A stretch of DNA of 64,000 bases from Nostoc sp. MS1 (GCF_019976755.1 NZ_AP023441.1:4957501-5021500), one strand, 5' to 3'. Positions 17,083 to 26,620 are shown, counted from the first letter of the stretch. Notes: generated from the letters alone by a model not told the origin. Made by a program: numbers and translations.

Positions 17083-18372
17083 ATGTCACAACCTTATTTA
17101 GAATCAGAAAAATTATTAGCAAGGGCGCTGCAATCTATTCCTTTAGGTACTCAAACTTTCAGTAAGAGTAAAACTCAATATCCTTTTGGTGTTTCTCCTT
17201 ACTTTTTAACTAAAGGGTTTGGTAGCCATGTTTGGGATGTAGACGGAAATGAGTACATAGATTTTATTAATGGGTTAGCAGCAATCACTTTGGGATATAA
17301 TGACCCTGACGTTACAGCCGCAGTACATTCACAGTTAGAAGCTGGGGTAATTTTTTCTCTACCTCATCCGCTAGAAATTCAAGTTGCGGAGAAATTAATC
17401 GAGATGGTTCCCTGTGCAGAAATGGTGCGCTTTGGTAAAAACGGTTCTGATGCTACAACAGGGGCTATACGTTTAGCAAGAGCTTATACTGGACGAGATC
17501 ACATTGCTGTTTGTGGTTATCACGGCTGGCATGATTGGTATATCGGTTCAACCACTCGGAATTTAGGCATACCCAAATCTGTACAGGCATTAACTCATAC
17601 TTTTATCTACAATAAATTAGATTCTTTACATCAAATATTTCAAGAATATTCAGGTGAAATAGCAGCAGTGATAATGGAACCAGTAAATGTTGCTACACCA
17701 GAAGCAGGCTTTTTAGAAAGTGTTAAAGAATTAGCTCATCAAAATGGAGCATTACTAATTTTTGATGAAACAATTACAGGATTTCGGTTTGCTAATGGTG
17801 GCGCTCAAGAATATTTTGGTGTTACCCCAGATTTAGCTACCTTTGGTAAAGGATTAGCAAACGGTTTTCCTCTATCTGCTGTAGTAGGTAGAGCAGATAT
17901 CATGCAAATGATGGATGAGATATTTTTCTCTTTTACCTTTGGTGGAGAAACCCTCTCATTAGCGGCTGCATTAGCAACTATGACTAAGTTGGAAAAGCTG
18001 CCAGTTATCGATACGTTAAGGCAACAAGGTCAAAAGATTATCACCGGGTTACAAAAACTAATTGAGCAGCTATCAATGAGCCATATTGTCTCTCTCGCTG
18101 GTTATCCTTGCTGGTCATTTATATTATTTAAAGATGTTCATCCTTATAGCCAATGGCAGATTAAGACTTTATTTCTACAAGAAATGTTTGCTAAGGGTAT
18201 TTTGACTCTGGGAACGCATAATATCAGTTATTCTCATAGTGATATTGATGTGGAAAGATTATTATCAGTTTATAGTGAAGTATTTTCTCTATTGCGAGAA
18301 GTAGTTACAGATCAAAGTCTCGATAAATATCTCAAATGTCAACCCTTAGAGCCATTATTTAAAATCAGATGA
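17083..18372 (+). CDS. Class III aminotransferase (glutamate-1-semialdehyde aminomutase-like)
   Basis: PLP enzyme of 429 residues related to glutamate-1-semialdehyde 2,1-aminomutase (HemL). It contains WDVDGNEYIDF, RFGKNGSDATTGAIRLARAYTGR, IFDETITGFRF, and FGKGLANGFPLSAVVGR with the PLP lysine. The family resemblance does not mean haem synthesis: the protein lies between pseF and pseG with two- and four-base junctions, and HemL-like proteins are frequent in nonulosonic acid and O-antigen clusters. A transamination or epimerising isomerase role on a sugar is possible but unproven. Confidence 0.87.
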   Translation: MSQPYLESEKLLARALQSIPLGTQTFSKSKTQYPFGVSPYFLTKGFGSHVWDVDGNEYIDFINGLAAITLGYNDPDVTAAVHSQLEAGVIFSLPHPLEIQVAEKLIEMVPCAEMVRFGKNGSDATTGAIRLARAYTGRDHIAVCGYHGWHDWYIGSTTRNLGIPKSVQALTHTFIYNKLDSLHQIFQEYSGEIAAVIMEPVNVATPEAGFLESVKELAHQNGALLIFDETITGFRFANGGAQEYFGVTPDLATFGKGLANGFPLSAVVGRADIMQMMDEIFFSFTFGGETLSLAAALATMTKLEKLPVIDTLRQQGQKIITGLQKLIEQLSMSHIVSLAGYPCWSFILFKDVHPYSQWQIKTLFLQEMFAKGILTLGTHNISYSHSDIDVERLLSVYSEVFSLLREVVTDQSLDKYLKCQPLEPLFKIR

Positions 18373-19898
18373 ATTTGCTGTTTCGTGTTGATGTATCTCC
18401 TCAAATCGGTACTGGTCATTTGATGCGTTGTTTAGCATTAGCTCAAGCTTGGCAACAGGCTGGAGGTAAGGCAGTTTTTATCATGGCTGAAACAGCACTT
18501 ATATTTGAGGAGAAGCTAAGAACGGAAAACATAGAAGTTATTAAGATTTCGCCAAAATTAGGAAGTTCAGAAGATGCACAAGCAAGCGCGATTTTAGCGC
18601 ATCAATTAAATAGTAATTGGTTAGTTATAGATGGGTATAATTTTGGAGATATATATCAAAAAAACATCAAGAATGCAGGGTTAAAAATTCTCTTTCTTGA
18701 TGATTATGGACACGCAGGTTATTACTGTGCTGACTTAGTATTAAATCAAAATATTTCTGCTGATCCAGCTTTATATACTCATAAAGAACCTGACACGCAA
18801 TTATTACTTGGGACAAGCTATACACTTTTACGGCGTGAGTTTTGGCAATGGGGAGGATGGCAGAGAGTTAACCCACCTATAGCCAAAAAAATACTGATAA
18901 CAATGGGTGGTGCTGACTATGATAACGTGACTTTAAAAGTGATTCAAGCGTTACAGTTATTATCCGGTCATGCTTTAGAAATAGTAGTTGTGATTGGAGG
19001 AAGTAACCCACATTATGAGGAAATAAAGCTTGTAGCACAAACATCTGGGTTAACAATTCGTATAGAACGAAATGTCAACAATATGCGTGAGTTAATGGCT
19101 TGGGCTGATATGGCTGTTACTGCTGGTGGGAGCACTTGTTGGGAATTAGCTTTTATGGGTTTACCCAGCTTGATCATAATTTTGGCTGAAAACCAACAGG
19201 CGATCGCTCAAAAATTACATTCCCTACAAGTATTCATTAATTTAGGTTGGCATAGCAATATTTCTCCTAGTGAAATAGCTACCGCAGTTCAGGAATTATC
19301 ACTAGCAATTAATACTAGATTAGCCATGACTAAATCTAGCCAAGAATTAATAGATGGCTGGGGTAGTCAACGTGTAGTTCGATATATAAAAAACTATTTC
19401 TTAAAATTACGTCCAGTATCTATAGAAGATAGTAGATTATTATGGCGATGGGCAAATGAGCCACAAGTGCGTGCTGTTTCTTTTTCCTCAAAACTTATTG
19501 CTTGGCAAGAACATCAAACCTGGTTTAAATCTAAATTCAATGCTAACTGTATTTTCTATATAGCTATGAATGAAGATAATATACCTGTCGGGCAAATTCG
19601 TTATGAAATAGAAGGGGAAGAAGCTGTTATTTCTATCAGTATTGCTCAGGAATATCGTCAACAAAGCTACGGTACTTATTTAATTGAAATAGCCCAGAAA
19701 CAAATTTTTCAAAACACCGGTATTCATCTAGTGCACGCCTATATCAAACCATCCAATCAAGCATCAATTAAAGCCTTTACTCAGGCAGGCTTTCACATAA
19801 AAGATACAGTAATCAAACAGGGACAACAGGCAATTCATTTAGTCAGTACCGCTAACAATTTACCAGAAAAAATATATGCAGGAAATTTATATTGCTGA
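18369..19898 (+). CDS. pseG: PseG sugar-nucleotide hydrolase fused to a GNAT acetyltransferase
   Basis: Bifunctional protein of 509 residues. Residues 1-335 resemble PseG, which hydrolyses UDP from the 2,4-diacetamido-altropyranose. The start LFRVDVSPQIGTGHLMRC carries the catalytic His of the GT-B fold, and later AGGSTCWELAFMGLP forms the nucleotide site. Residues about 345-500 form a GNAT domain (LRPVSIEDSRLLWRWANEPQVR, then YRQQSYGTYLIEIAQK as the acetyl-CoA loop). The fused domain is a strong candidate for PseH. It overlaps both neighbours, by 4 bases upstream and by 23 bases with pseI. Confidence 0.9.
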   Translation: MNLLFRVDVSPQIGTGHLMRCLALAQAWQQAGGKAVFIMAETALIFEEKLRTENIEVIKISPKLGSSEDAQASAILAHQLNSNWLVIDGYNFGDIYQKNIKNAGLKILFLDDYGHAGYYCADLVLNQNISADPALYTHKEPDTQLLLGTSYTLLRREFWQWGGWQRVNPPIAKKILITMGGADYDNVTLKVIQALQLLSGHALEIVVVIGGSNPHYEEIKLVAQTSGLTIRIERNVNNMRELMAWADMAVTAGGSTCWELAFMGLPSLIIILAENQQAIAQKLHSLQVFINLGWHSNISPSEIATAVQELSLAINTRLAMTKSSQELIDGWGSQRVVRYIKNYFLKLRPVSIEDSRLLWRWANEPQVRAVSFSSKLIAWQEHQTWFKSKFNANCIFYIAMNEDNIPVGQIRYEIEGEEAVISISIAQEYRQQSYGTYLIEIAQKQIFQNTGIHLVHAYIKPSNQASIKAFTQAGFHIKDTVIKQGQQAIHLVSTANNLPEKIYAGNLYC

Positions 19899-20928
19899 TA
19901 ATAAAATAGGCGTTAATAACCCGCCATTTATAATTGCCGAAATGTCTGGCAATCATAATCAATCCTTAGAAACAGCCTTAAAAATTGTAGAAGCTGCTGC
20001 TAAATCTGGAGTTCAGGCGCTGAAAATCCAGACTTATACAGCTGACACTATGACATTGGATATCAATGCAGGTGAATTTTACATTGATCATCCTCAAAGT
20101 TTATGGCATGGTAAATCTTTACATAACTTATACCAGCAAGCTTACACGCCTTGGGAATGGCATCAACCAATTTTTCAACGTTGTCGAGAATTAGGAATTA
20201 TTGGTTTTAGTACACCCTTTGATACTACGGCTGTAGATTTTCTGGAATCATTAGATGTTCCTTGTTATAAGATAGCTTCATTTGAAAATACAGATTTACC
20301 CCTCATTCGCCAAGTCGCCAGCACTGGTAAACCCATGATTATTTCTACGGGAATGGCGACAGTGGCAGAATTAGATGAAACTGTACGCACCGCCAGAGAA
20401 AATGGTTGTCAAGATTTAATATTACTCAAATGTACTAGTACATATCCTGCATCTCCAGAAAATAGTAATTTGTTGACAATTCCTCATTTGCGCGACTTGT
20501 TTAATGTGGAAGTGGGGTTGTCAGATCACACCTTGGGAATTGGTGTTGCTGTAGCCAGTGTGGCTTTAGGCGCAAGAGTTATCGAGAAACACTTTACTCT
20601 CAGTCGTGCTGATGGTGGCGTTGATGCGGCTTTTTCAATGGAACCTGAAGAAATGCGTCAGTTGGTAATAGAAAGTGAGAGATCCTGGCAAGCAATGGGT
20701 ACTATACAATACGGGGCGACTCCAGCCGAGAAAGATTCATTGACTTTTAGGCGATCGCTATATATTTCTCAAGACATGAAAGCTGGGGATATCTTTACAC
20801 AAGATAACCTCAAAATTATACGTCCAGGTTATGGTTTAGCACCGAAATATTATGATGTTTTGCTGGGCAAGCAAATCAAGCAAGATATTAAAAAAGGAAC
20901 ACCTATAACGTGGAATATACTGCATTAA
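19876..20928 (+). CDS. pseI: Pseudaminic acid synthase, PseI
   Basis: NeuB-family enzyme that condenses the 6-deoxy-di-N-acetyl-altrose with phosphoenolpyruvate to form pseudaminic acid. The 350-residue protein has the barrel with FIIAEMSGNHNQSLETALK, KIQTYTADTMTLD, IGFSTPFD, KIASFEN, STGMATVAELDE and LSDHTLG. The C-terminal antifreeze-like SAF domain covers about residues 295-350 (SLYISQDMKAGDIFTQDNLK). The NHNQS segment and QTYTADTMTLD wording fit PseI better than sialic acid synthase. The start lies inside pseG, a 23-base overlap, which suggests tight co-expression. Confidence 0.93.
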   Translation: MQEIYIADNKIGVNNPPFIIAEMSGNHNQSLETALKIVEAAAKSGVQALKIQTYTADTMTLDINAGEFYIDHPQSLWHGKSLHNLYQQAYTPWEWHQPIFQRCRELGIIGFSTPFDTTAVDFLESLDVPCYKIASFENTDLPLIRQVASTGKPMIISTGMATVAELDETVRTARENGCQDLILLKCTSTYPASPENSNLLTIPHLRDLFNVEVGLSDHTLGIGVAVASVALGARVIEKHFTLSRADGGVDAAFSMEPEEMRQLVIESERSWQAMGTIQYGATPAEKDSLTFRRSLYISQDMKAGDIFTQDNLKIIRPGYGLAPKYYDVLLGKQIKQDIKKGTPITWNILH

Positions 20929-20961
20929 GGCTCAAATATACTAGATTTTTTAAATAAAATT

Positions 20962-23631
20962 ATGACTCAACCAAAAAAAGTTTTATTTTTCTCCCTATAT
21001 TCCATTCCTCCAGCTTGGATATTTCATCATCAAGTTGATGCAACTGTTGCTACTGCATTAACCATGCGAGGCTGTGAAGTTTTAACAATTGGATGTAATG
21101 GGCTTTTTAAATCTTGTTATATCCTTAGAGGAGCAGGAGAAAGACAAGAGGAATTATGTAATTATTGCTCTCATACAAGCCAAGAATATTTTCATGATTT
21201 ATTTGAGCTTCCCCATAAACAACTTAGAGATTTTGTGCTTCAAGAAGATGATCATTTAGCACAAGCGTGGATAGAAACTGTTGACCCAGAAAAATATGCT
21301 GAGGCTTACTATCAAGATTTACAGATAGGTGCATGGGTTACGTCATCTATATATACTTATTTCAGAATTACATCAACAGGGCTATCTCATCCAGATGTGA
21401 GAAAAGTTCATAAAGATTATTTGATTGATGGTTTCATAACTTATCAAGCAGTATCTAGATTAATAGACTTTTATCAACCGACTCATCTATTTTTATTAGG
21501 TGCTAGATTAGCACCTTCTAGAATTGCTTTTGAGGTAGCACGTCAACGTAATATTGATGTTATTGTCCAAGAAAGAGGATATATTGATGACACCTATACT
21601 TTAGTCAGTAATCATACTTGTTATCATTCTACACCAGCCCTAAATTTAATTAAAGCCTGGGAAAATGTTCCTCTAACAACTTCTGAGTTAACGCAGGTCA
21701 AGCAATACTGGTTAGAACGGGAAGCCGGACGAAACTTAAATTTCTCTTCATTCTATGATTATCAGACAGATTATAGTTTGGTTCGTCGTCAGCTAAATAT
21801 TCCCGAAGATGCCAAAATTTTTGCAGTATTTACTTCTAGTGAAGACGAATTAGCTATGGCGGAAGACTTCGCCGGGATTACATCTCAGCTTGAAATCATT
21901 GATAAATTAATAGAAATATTTGCAGATAGAGATGAATATTTAGTAATTCGCCATCATCCTTATATAGCAGGCGAAAAATATGTTAATGCTGAGATGGATT
22001 TCATTAAAAGGGCGCATCAGCAAGCTTTATCTATTCCCAAAAATGTGCGAATTATCATGCCATCAGAGCAGCTAACATCTTATGCTTTGTTATGGCATAC
22101 TGACGCTGCGATCGCTTTCTTCAGTACAATGGCGATTGAGTGTGCAGCTAAAGGAATACCTACAGCAGTTTCAGAGCAATCTTTGTATTACTCTGCCTTG
22201 CGCCATGTTATTCATCAGTCTGATATACCATCCTTAACAGTTTTAGTAGATAACCTGTTATCGGACTCAGCACAGCTAACTATAGAAGATTATAGAAAGT
22301 TATACCGCTTTACTAATACTTTATTTTTTAGATTTTGCAATAAGTTTAATTCTTTTAATTCTAAAGGATTATTATACGAAGATTTTAGGCAATTAGAACC
22401 AGGAATTGATCCCACATTAGATAAAGTTTGTAATAGTATTTTATATGGTACTTCAATATACAATTTACCTAAAATTGAGCAAAAACAGCCCTCTATTCTT
22501 GAGGAGAATGACTTTTTAGAAAAGTATTTAATAGAAATTAATGAATTTCGACGAAAGATTAGATACGAATCATCTATTAAAAATCAAATAGAATTAACTT
22601 ATCCAACCGTTGGTGTTGTAAAAATAAAGTATAATAGCGAATCAGAAAAGGAAGATTTTTTATCTCAAAGCTTGAAAAGTTCTCTATATAAGCAAATTAA
22701 TGAATATTCTATAAAGTTTGATTTAACAAATTACTCTCAGGCTTTAGAAAATGTTTTAACTTTATTAAGAAAAATTCCTGATGAATATATTTTGTTAAGT
22801 CATAGTAATATTCAATATTGTGAATCTGCAATCTCCTCAGCAATGGAAGCATTACTAGCTTATGGACATGATAAAATTCCTGGGGTTTGGTTTGGGGGAT
22901 GGTTGCCTAGTCAGGGTAAGTTAATCGAAAAAGGTGTATTTTTACCCCAAGGGATTTTTACTAAACGAGACCCTAATTTTATTTATGAAGAGGCTGTAGC
23001 TACTTTACCCTGGCTGCAATATCCACTTAGTTTATTGGCATTTTGTCTCATCCGCAAACAAGCATTAATCAAAATTATCGATATTTTACAATATCTTCCC
23101 AGTGGGCAACAGGCAGCAGAAGCTTTATTTATATTTTTCAAGGGTATAGAAGTTGAGAAATTAGAAAAAGCTATGTTGCTCATCCACAGTATCCCTACCG
23201 AAATTCAAAAGCTTTGGCAACAAGATAAATCAATTGAAATTCAAAAATCTCTGAATTTAAAACAAACTAATTTCATTATTTTTCCAGATTGGCATCAACC
23301 AGAAGATTTAATCACTGCTGACTTAGAAGAAGTGATCAAAGCAATTGCATATCATCCTGATTATGAGAAAATTACGCTACTGATTAATGCCAATAATATT
23401 CCTACCGAGGAAGCAGAGTTATTATTATCTGGCGTGGCGATGAATCTTTTGATGGAAGAAGACTTAGATATTAGTGAAGGATTAGAAATTGCTCTGTTAG
23501 GCAATGAGTCTGAAATTCAGTGGGAAACTTTAATACCTCACATCTCTGCCAAAATCACTTTACGACACGAAGATCAAGAAGGTTTAACACAAGTACCAGT
23601 AGAAAATATTCCTATTCTACAGGTTAGGTAG
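20962..23631 (+). CDS. Large putative glycosyltransferase / capsule-assembly protein
   Basis: A protein of 889 residues with no confident family name. Residues 1-480 look like a GT-B type surface-polysaccharide enzyme: VLFFSLYSIPPAWIFHHQVDATVATALTMRGCEV at the start, LVIRHHPYIAGEKYV and ECAAKGIPTAVSEQSLYYSALRH in the second half of that domain. Residues about 500-720 are unclassified, and residues about 740-889 (IFPDWHQPEDLITADLEEVIKAIA onwards) resemble a C-terminal domain I recall from other cyanobacterial glycosylation proteins. It lies 33 bases after pseI and is the most likely transferase for the CMP-activated sugar. That function is an inference from position. Confidence 0.65.
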   Translation: MTQPKKVLFFSLYSIPPAWIFHHQVDATVATALTMRGCEVLTIGCNGLFKSCYILRGAGERQEELCNYCSHTSQEYFHDLFELPHKQLRDFVLQEDDHLAQAWIETVDPEKYAEAYYQDLQIGAWVTSSIYTYFRITSTGLSHPDVRKVHKDYLIDGFITYQAVSRLIDFYQPTHLFLLGARLAPSRIAFEVARQRNIDVIVQERGYIDDTYTLVSNHTCYHSTPALNLIKAWENVPLTTSELTQVKQYWLEREAGRNLNFSSFYDYQTDYSLVRRQLNIPEDAKIFAVFTSSEDELAMAEDFAGITSQLEIIDKLIEIFADRDEYLVIRHHPYIAGEKYVNAEMDFIKRAHQQALSIPKNVRIIMPSEQLTSYALLWHTDAAIAFFSTMAIECAAKGIPTAVSEQSLYYSALRHVIHQSDIPSLTVLVDNLLSDSAQLTIEDYRKLYRFTNTLFFRFCNKFNSFNSKGLLYEDFRQLEPGIDPTLDKVCNSILYGTSIYNLPKIEQKQPSILEENDFLEKYLIEINEFRRKIRYESSIKNQIELTYPTVGVVKIKYNSESEKEDFLSQSLKSSLYKQINEYSIKFDLTNYSQALENVLTLLRKIPDEYILLSHSNIQYCESAISSAMEALLAYGHDKIPGVWFGGWLPSQGKLIEKGVFLPQGIFTKRDPNFIYEEAVATLPWLQYPLSLLAFCLIRKQALIKIIDILQYLPSGQQAAEALFIFFKGIEVEKLEKAMLLIHSIPTEIQKLWQQDKSIEIQKSLNLKQTNFIIFPDWHQPEDLITADLEEVIKAIAYHPDYEKITLLINANNIPTEEAELLLSGVAMNLLMEEDLDISEGLEIALLGNESEIQWETLIPHISAKITLRHEDQEGLTQVPVENIPILQVR

Positions 23632-23653
23632 TTAGCATAATTATACGTTTTAT

Positions 23654-23686
23654 TGAGAGACGCGATTTATTTTATCGCGTCTCTCA
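23654..23686. terminator. Strong bidirectional terminator hairpin
   Basis: A perfect 13-bp stem (TGAGAGACGCGAT with ATCGCGTCTCTCA) closes a 7-base T-rich loop and is followed by ATTTTA on the plus strand. It lies between the converging end of the Pse operon and the TPR/OGT gene, so it probably stops both transcripts. Confidence 0.8.
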
Positions 23687-23707
23687 TTTTATGAAGATAT
23701 CAGGCTA

Positions 23708-25927
23708 CTAATCTTGAATATATCTTTGCCACATTTGGGTGTAAGCATTTTCCATTTCACGAGTGAACTGCTTACCATTCCACAAAGGTGATGTTTTTCT
23801 GGATTGTTTCAACTTCCAAGCAATTTCTTTTCTTAAAGCTTCATCCTTACCTAAACGTACACCCCACTCTACATATTCTTCATCAGTCCAAGCGATACCT
23901 TCTGTAATACCAGCATTCATCATCATAGTATAGCTATTGCGGGCAGCGAATTGTTCACCTACCTTTGTCACCATAGGAATACACATCCACAAAGTTTCTA
24001 AAGTAGTTGTAGCACCATTATAAGGATAGGTATCTAAAACTACATCTGCGATGCCTAAATTAGCTCGATGAATCGATTCGGAAAATACGATAGGTAGAAA
24101 TCGTAATCTTGAAGTATCTACCCTTTCCTCGTCTGCTAGTTCGTCAAAAAATATTTTCAGAGATTCTTCATCAGATATTCCTTTAATTAAGAGGTAGCTA
24201 TTAGGAACTTCCTTGAGAATCTGCAATTGCAATCTAGTAATATCTGGATGTCGTTTAAAGCCTCTTTGCCCACAAAGATAGACTATTGCATCATCAGGAA
24301 TATTTAATTGATCACGACGAACTGTAGGCACACTTACTTCAAACCCATCTACTGCAACATAAGTTTGAGGTAAACGCCAGATTTTTTCTTTGTAGTATTC
24401 TTGGGCTGAATCTGGTAAAACGTAGGGGTCAGCAATAAAATAATCTACGGCTGGAATTCCTGACGCATCCCAACCAAGCCAAGTAACTTGAATAGGTGCA
24501 GGTTTTATAGCTATGATGTCACAAGTAGTATCTAAAGTAATGCTATCTAAATCAATTAAAATATCAATTTCATCTTGATAAATTTCTTCAGCAATTTGCA
24601 AATATTCATTTGATTTATAACCTTTATCAATCTTACCAAGATACCATTCATGTAAGGGGTCTAAAGCTGGACTAGTGTTTATAAAATAGGCATTAACTTG
24701 AAATTTGTCTCTGTCGTGGTACTGAAATAACCATCGTGCTAACCAACCTACTGAGTGGCTTCTTAAACAATGGGATAAGTAGCCTATATTTAATTTTTTC
24801 TTCTGGCAATTTTGTTTTTTTCTAGCAAAATTGCCTTGAGAATATTTGTCTATTTCTGCTCGATTACAATTAACTATATTTGCCTGGCAGATACCCATTA
24901 ATTGATTTTGAATATTTCTATTTTCTCTAGGATTATCTTCTATATAAGGTGTAAAAAAATTAGCATTAAATAATCGAGATATTCTCGCATTGTCAAGTTG
25001 TGTAGGATTATCTTCTATTAGCAATTTTACTAATGATTCTTGATGGTGATGGGCAGAATAAGATTCTTGCCAATGACCACCTGCGGTCATTAGCCCTCTC
25101 AAAATTTGGCGATTAGCAAAAACCTTATTGGCTGGTTCTTCTACTAGAGAATAGAATAATTTAGAAACTTCTATACCTTTTTCATATTGACCCGCATTTT
25201 GATAAATGCTAGCCAGATGACCGATGACTTCTTGGTTATGAGGATTTACTTTTAAGTAGAGTTCACATAATTGGGCTGCTACACTATATTGTCTATGAGA
25301 ATAACCAATATCTATGGCAGCAGGTAACAAAGTTACTAGTAAGGCTTGGGGATTATTTTTGCAATGTGGTAAACAAGCTTTGACGAAATCTATGGTTAAA
25401 GGATGAGCAGGTGCATAATCTAAAACACTCTTTAAAGCTGCCATTAATAATTCTAAATTAACTTCAATACTAGGTTCAGATTCTAGAATTTGGATAATTC
25501 CTAGCTCTTGTAACTCTTCACCTGTATAAGTTTCTAATTTAATAGATAGTTTGAGTAGATGTAATAAGTTGTGAATCTCTAGAGGAGAAAATTCTTTAAT
25601 ATTTTGACGTATTTTTTCGCAAATTGTATAATTTTCTAGTTCTTCTTGCCGTTGAGCTTCTGTTTCTAAAATTTTTACCAATTCACAATTCCCAGCTTCA
25701 AGTTCTTCTGGTTCTCCTTCCATCATTGCCATGAACCAAGTTGTTTGTGCTTCTACATCTTGACCTTGTAAAAGCAACATTAAACCCAAATTCCAATAAT
25801 AAGATTTAATTTCAGGCTCTTTACTAATTGCTTCTTCATAAAGACTAGCAGCCTGAAAATAATTTCCTGCTAGTAGATGTTTTTCTGCAAGCTGTTGCCA
25901 TTGGTTTGGAGAAGTTAAGGAAAGCAT
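23708..25927 (-). CDS. TPR protein with O-GlcNAc transferase-like (GT41) domain
   Basis: Protein of 739 residues from ATG 25927 (MLSLTSPNQWQQLAEKHLL); the frame is open for 30 more residues upstream but these are hydrophobic and unlike the family start. The N-terminal half is TPR repeats (YFQAASLYEEAI, LCELYLKVNPHNQEVIGHLASIYQNAGQYEKG). The C-terminal half matches the SPINDLY/OGT catalytic region: LNIGYLSHCLRSHSVGWLAR, IDILIDLDS, QVTWLGWDASGIPAVDYFIADPYV, YLCGQRGFKRHPD and LDTYPYNGATTTLETLWMCIPMVT. It should transfer a sugar from a nucleotide donor to protein Ser/Thr in the cytoplasm. Next upstream in the same orientation is a pilin gene. Confidence 0.9.
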   Translation of the reverse strand: MLSLTSPNQWQQLAEKHLLAGNYFQAASLYEEAISKEPEIKSYYWNLGLMLLLQGQDVEAQTTWFMAMMEGEPEELEAGNCELVKILETEAQRQEELENYTICEKIRQNIKEFSPLEIHNLLHLLKLSIKLETYTGEELQELGIIQILESEPSIEVNLELLMAALKSVLDYAPAHPLTIDFVKACLPHCKNNPQALLVTLLPAAIDIGYSHRQYSVAAQLCELYLKVNPHNQEVIGHLASIYQNAGQYEKGIEVSKLFYSLVEEPANKVFANRQILRGLMTAGGHWQESYSAHHHQESLVKLLIEDNPTQLDNARISRLFNANFFTPYIEDNPRENRNIQNQLMGICQANIVNCNRAEIDKYSQGNFARKKQNCQKKKLNIGYLSHCLRSHSVGWLARWLFQYHDRDKFQVNAYFINTSPALDPLHEWYLGKIDKGYKSNEYLQIAEEIYQDEIDILIDLDSITLDTTCDIIAIKPAPIQVTWLGWDASGIPAVDYFIADPYVLPDSAQEYYKEKIWRLPQTYVAVDGFEVSVPTVRRDQLNIPDDAIVYLCGQRGFKRHPDITRLQLQILKEVPNSYLLIKGISDEESLKIFFDELADEERVDTSRLRFLPIVFSESIHRANLGIADVVLDTYPYNGATTTLETLWMCIPMVTKVGEQFAARNSYTMMMNAGITEGIAWTDEEYVEWGVRLGKDEALRKEIAWKLKQSRKTSPLWNGKQFTREMENAYTQMWQRYIQD

Positions 25928-26080
25928 AATTAAACTGAAAATATTAGAGAATATGAAAATACATGTGGAATCAGCAATCTGAGAAAATTGCAAAAATTGG
26001 GTAATGTGTAAAAACATTACCCAACCTAATAAAACTTCGATGTGACACAGCTTAGATGCTTGGTCAGTAAAATCTGTTAT

Positions 26081-26620
26081 TTATCTAGACAAAGAAACGA
26101 AGTTAGCCGCACATGCTGTATCGAAAGCGTTAATAGCAGCTACTGTTGTACCGGGAGCAGCTGTCTCACAAGCTATTGCTACGGTTAAGGCTTCAGAAGT
26201 AGCACCACTTCCTAATTGTGTGCCTACTAAGCCATAGTATGATTTAAGCGCAGGTTTAATAGCTCGTCCTCTAAATTGAGCAACGTTAGAAGCTGTACCG
26301 TTGTTAGTTTGGATATCATACTGATAGTTATCTGATGGTGTTCTAATCCCTACTTGTAATTCAGAGAGGTCAGTGGCAAATCTTTGATATTCTAAGAAGA
26401 AAGCTTGTTGAGAACGGTTAGCTGTACCTACGTAGTTTCTTGCTTCTGACTGTTTAGCTTTGTTGACCTGACCAAGTAGCGAAGGTAACGCGATCGCAGC
26501 AAGTACACCGATGATAATTACAACTACTAGCAGTTCAATTAAGGTAAAACCTTCTTCTTCTCTGTTCTTACGATTGCTGAGGTGGCTGAGGAATTTAGCT
26601 TGCAATTCTGGCTTGAGCAT
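26081..26620 (-). CDS. pilA: Type IV pilin-like protein (PilA family)
   Basis: Major-pilin-like protein of 179 residues. A basic leader of 24 residues ends in Gly before the prepilin peptidase site, and the mature protein begins FTLIELLVVVIIIGVLAAIALPSLL, with Glu5 present. The soluble part has a Gln/Ser/Thr-rich region and a Cys pair (IACETAAPG and DTACAANFVSL) that can form the usual C-terminal disulfide loop. AGGAG lies about nine bases upstream of the ATG. The pilin would be assembled at the cell surface for motility or DNA uptake, and it is a plausible acceptor of the glycan made by the neighbouring cluster. Confidence 0.92.
   Translation of the reverse strand: MLKPELQAKFLSHLSNRKNREEEGFTLIELLVVVIIIGVLAAIALPSLLGQVNKAKQSEARNYVGTANRSQQAFFLEYQRFATDLSELQVGIRTPSDNYQYDIQTNNGTASNVAQFRGRAIKPALKSYYGLVGTQLGSGATSEALTVAIACETAAPGTTVAAINAFDTACAANFVSLSR

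Noticed and set aside
17083..18372. hemL (glutamate-1-semialdehyde aminomutase) for tetrapyrrole synthesis
   Set aside because: The sequence is in that family, but it sits between Pse genes with almost no gaps; a role in the sugar pathway is more likely.
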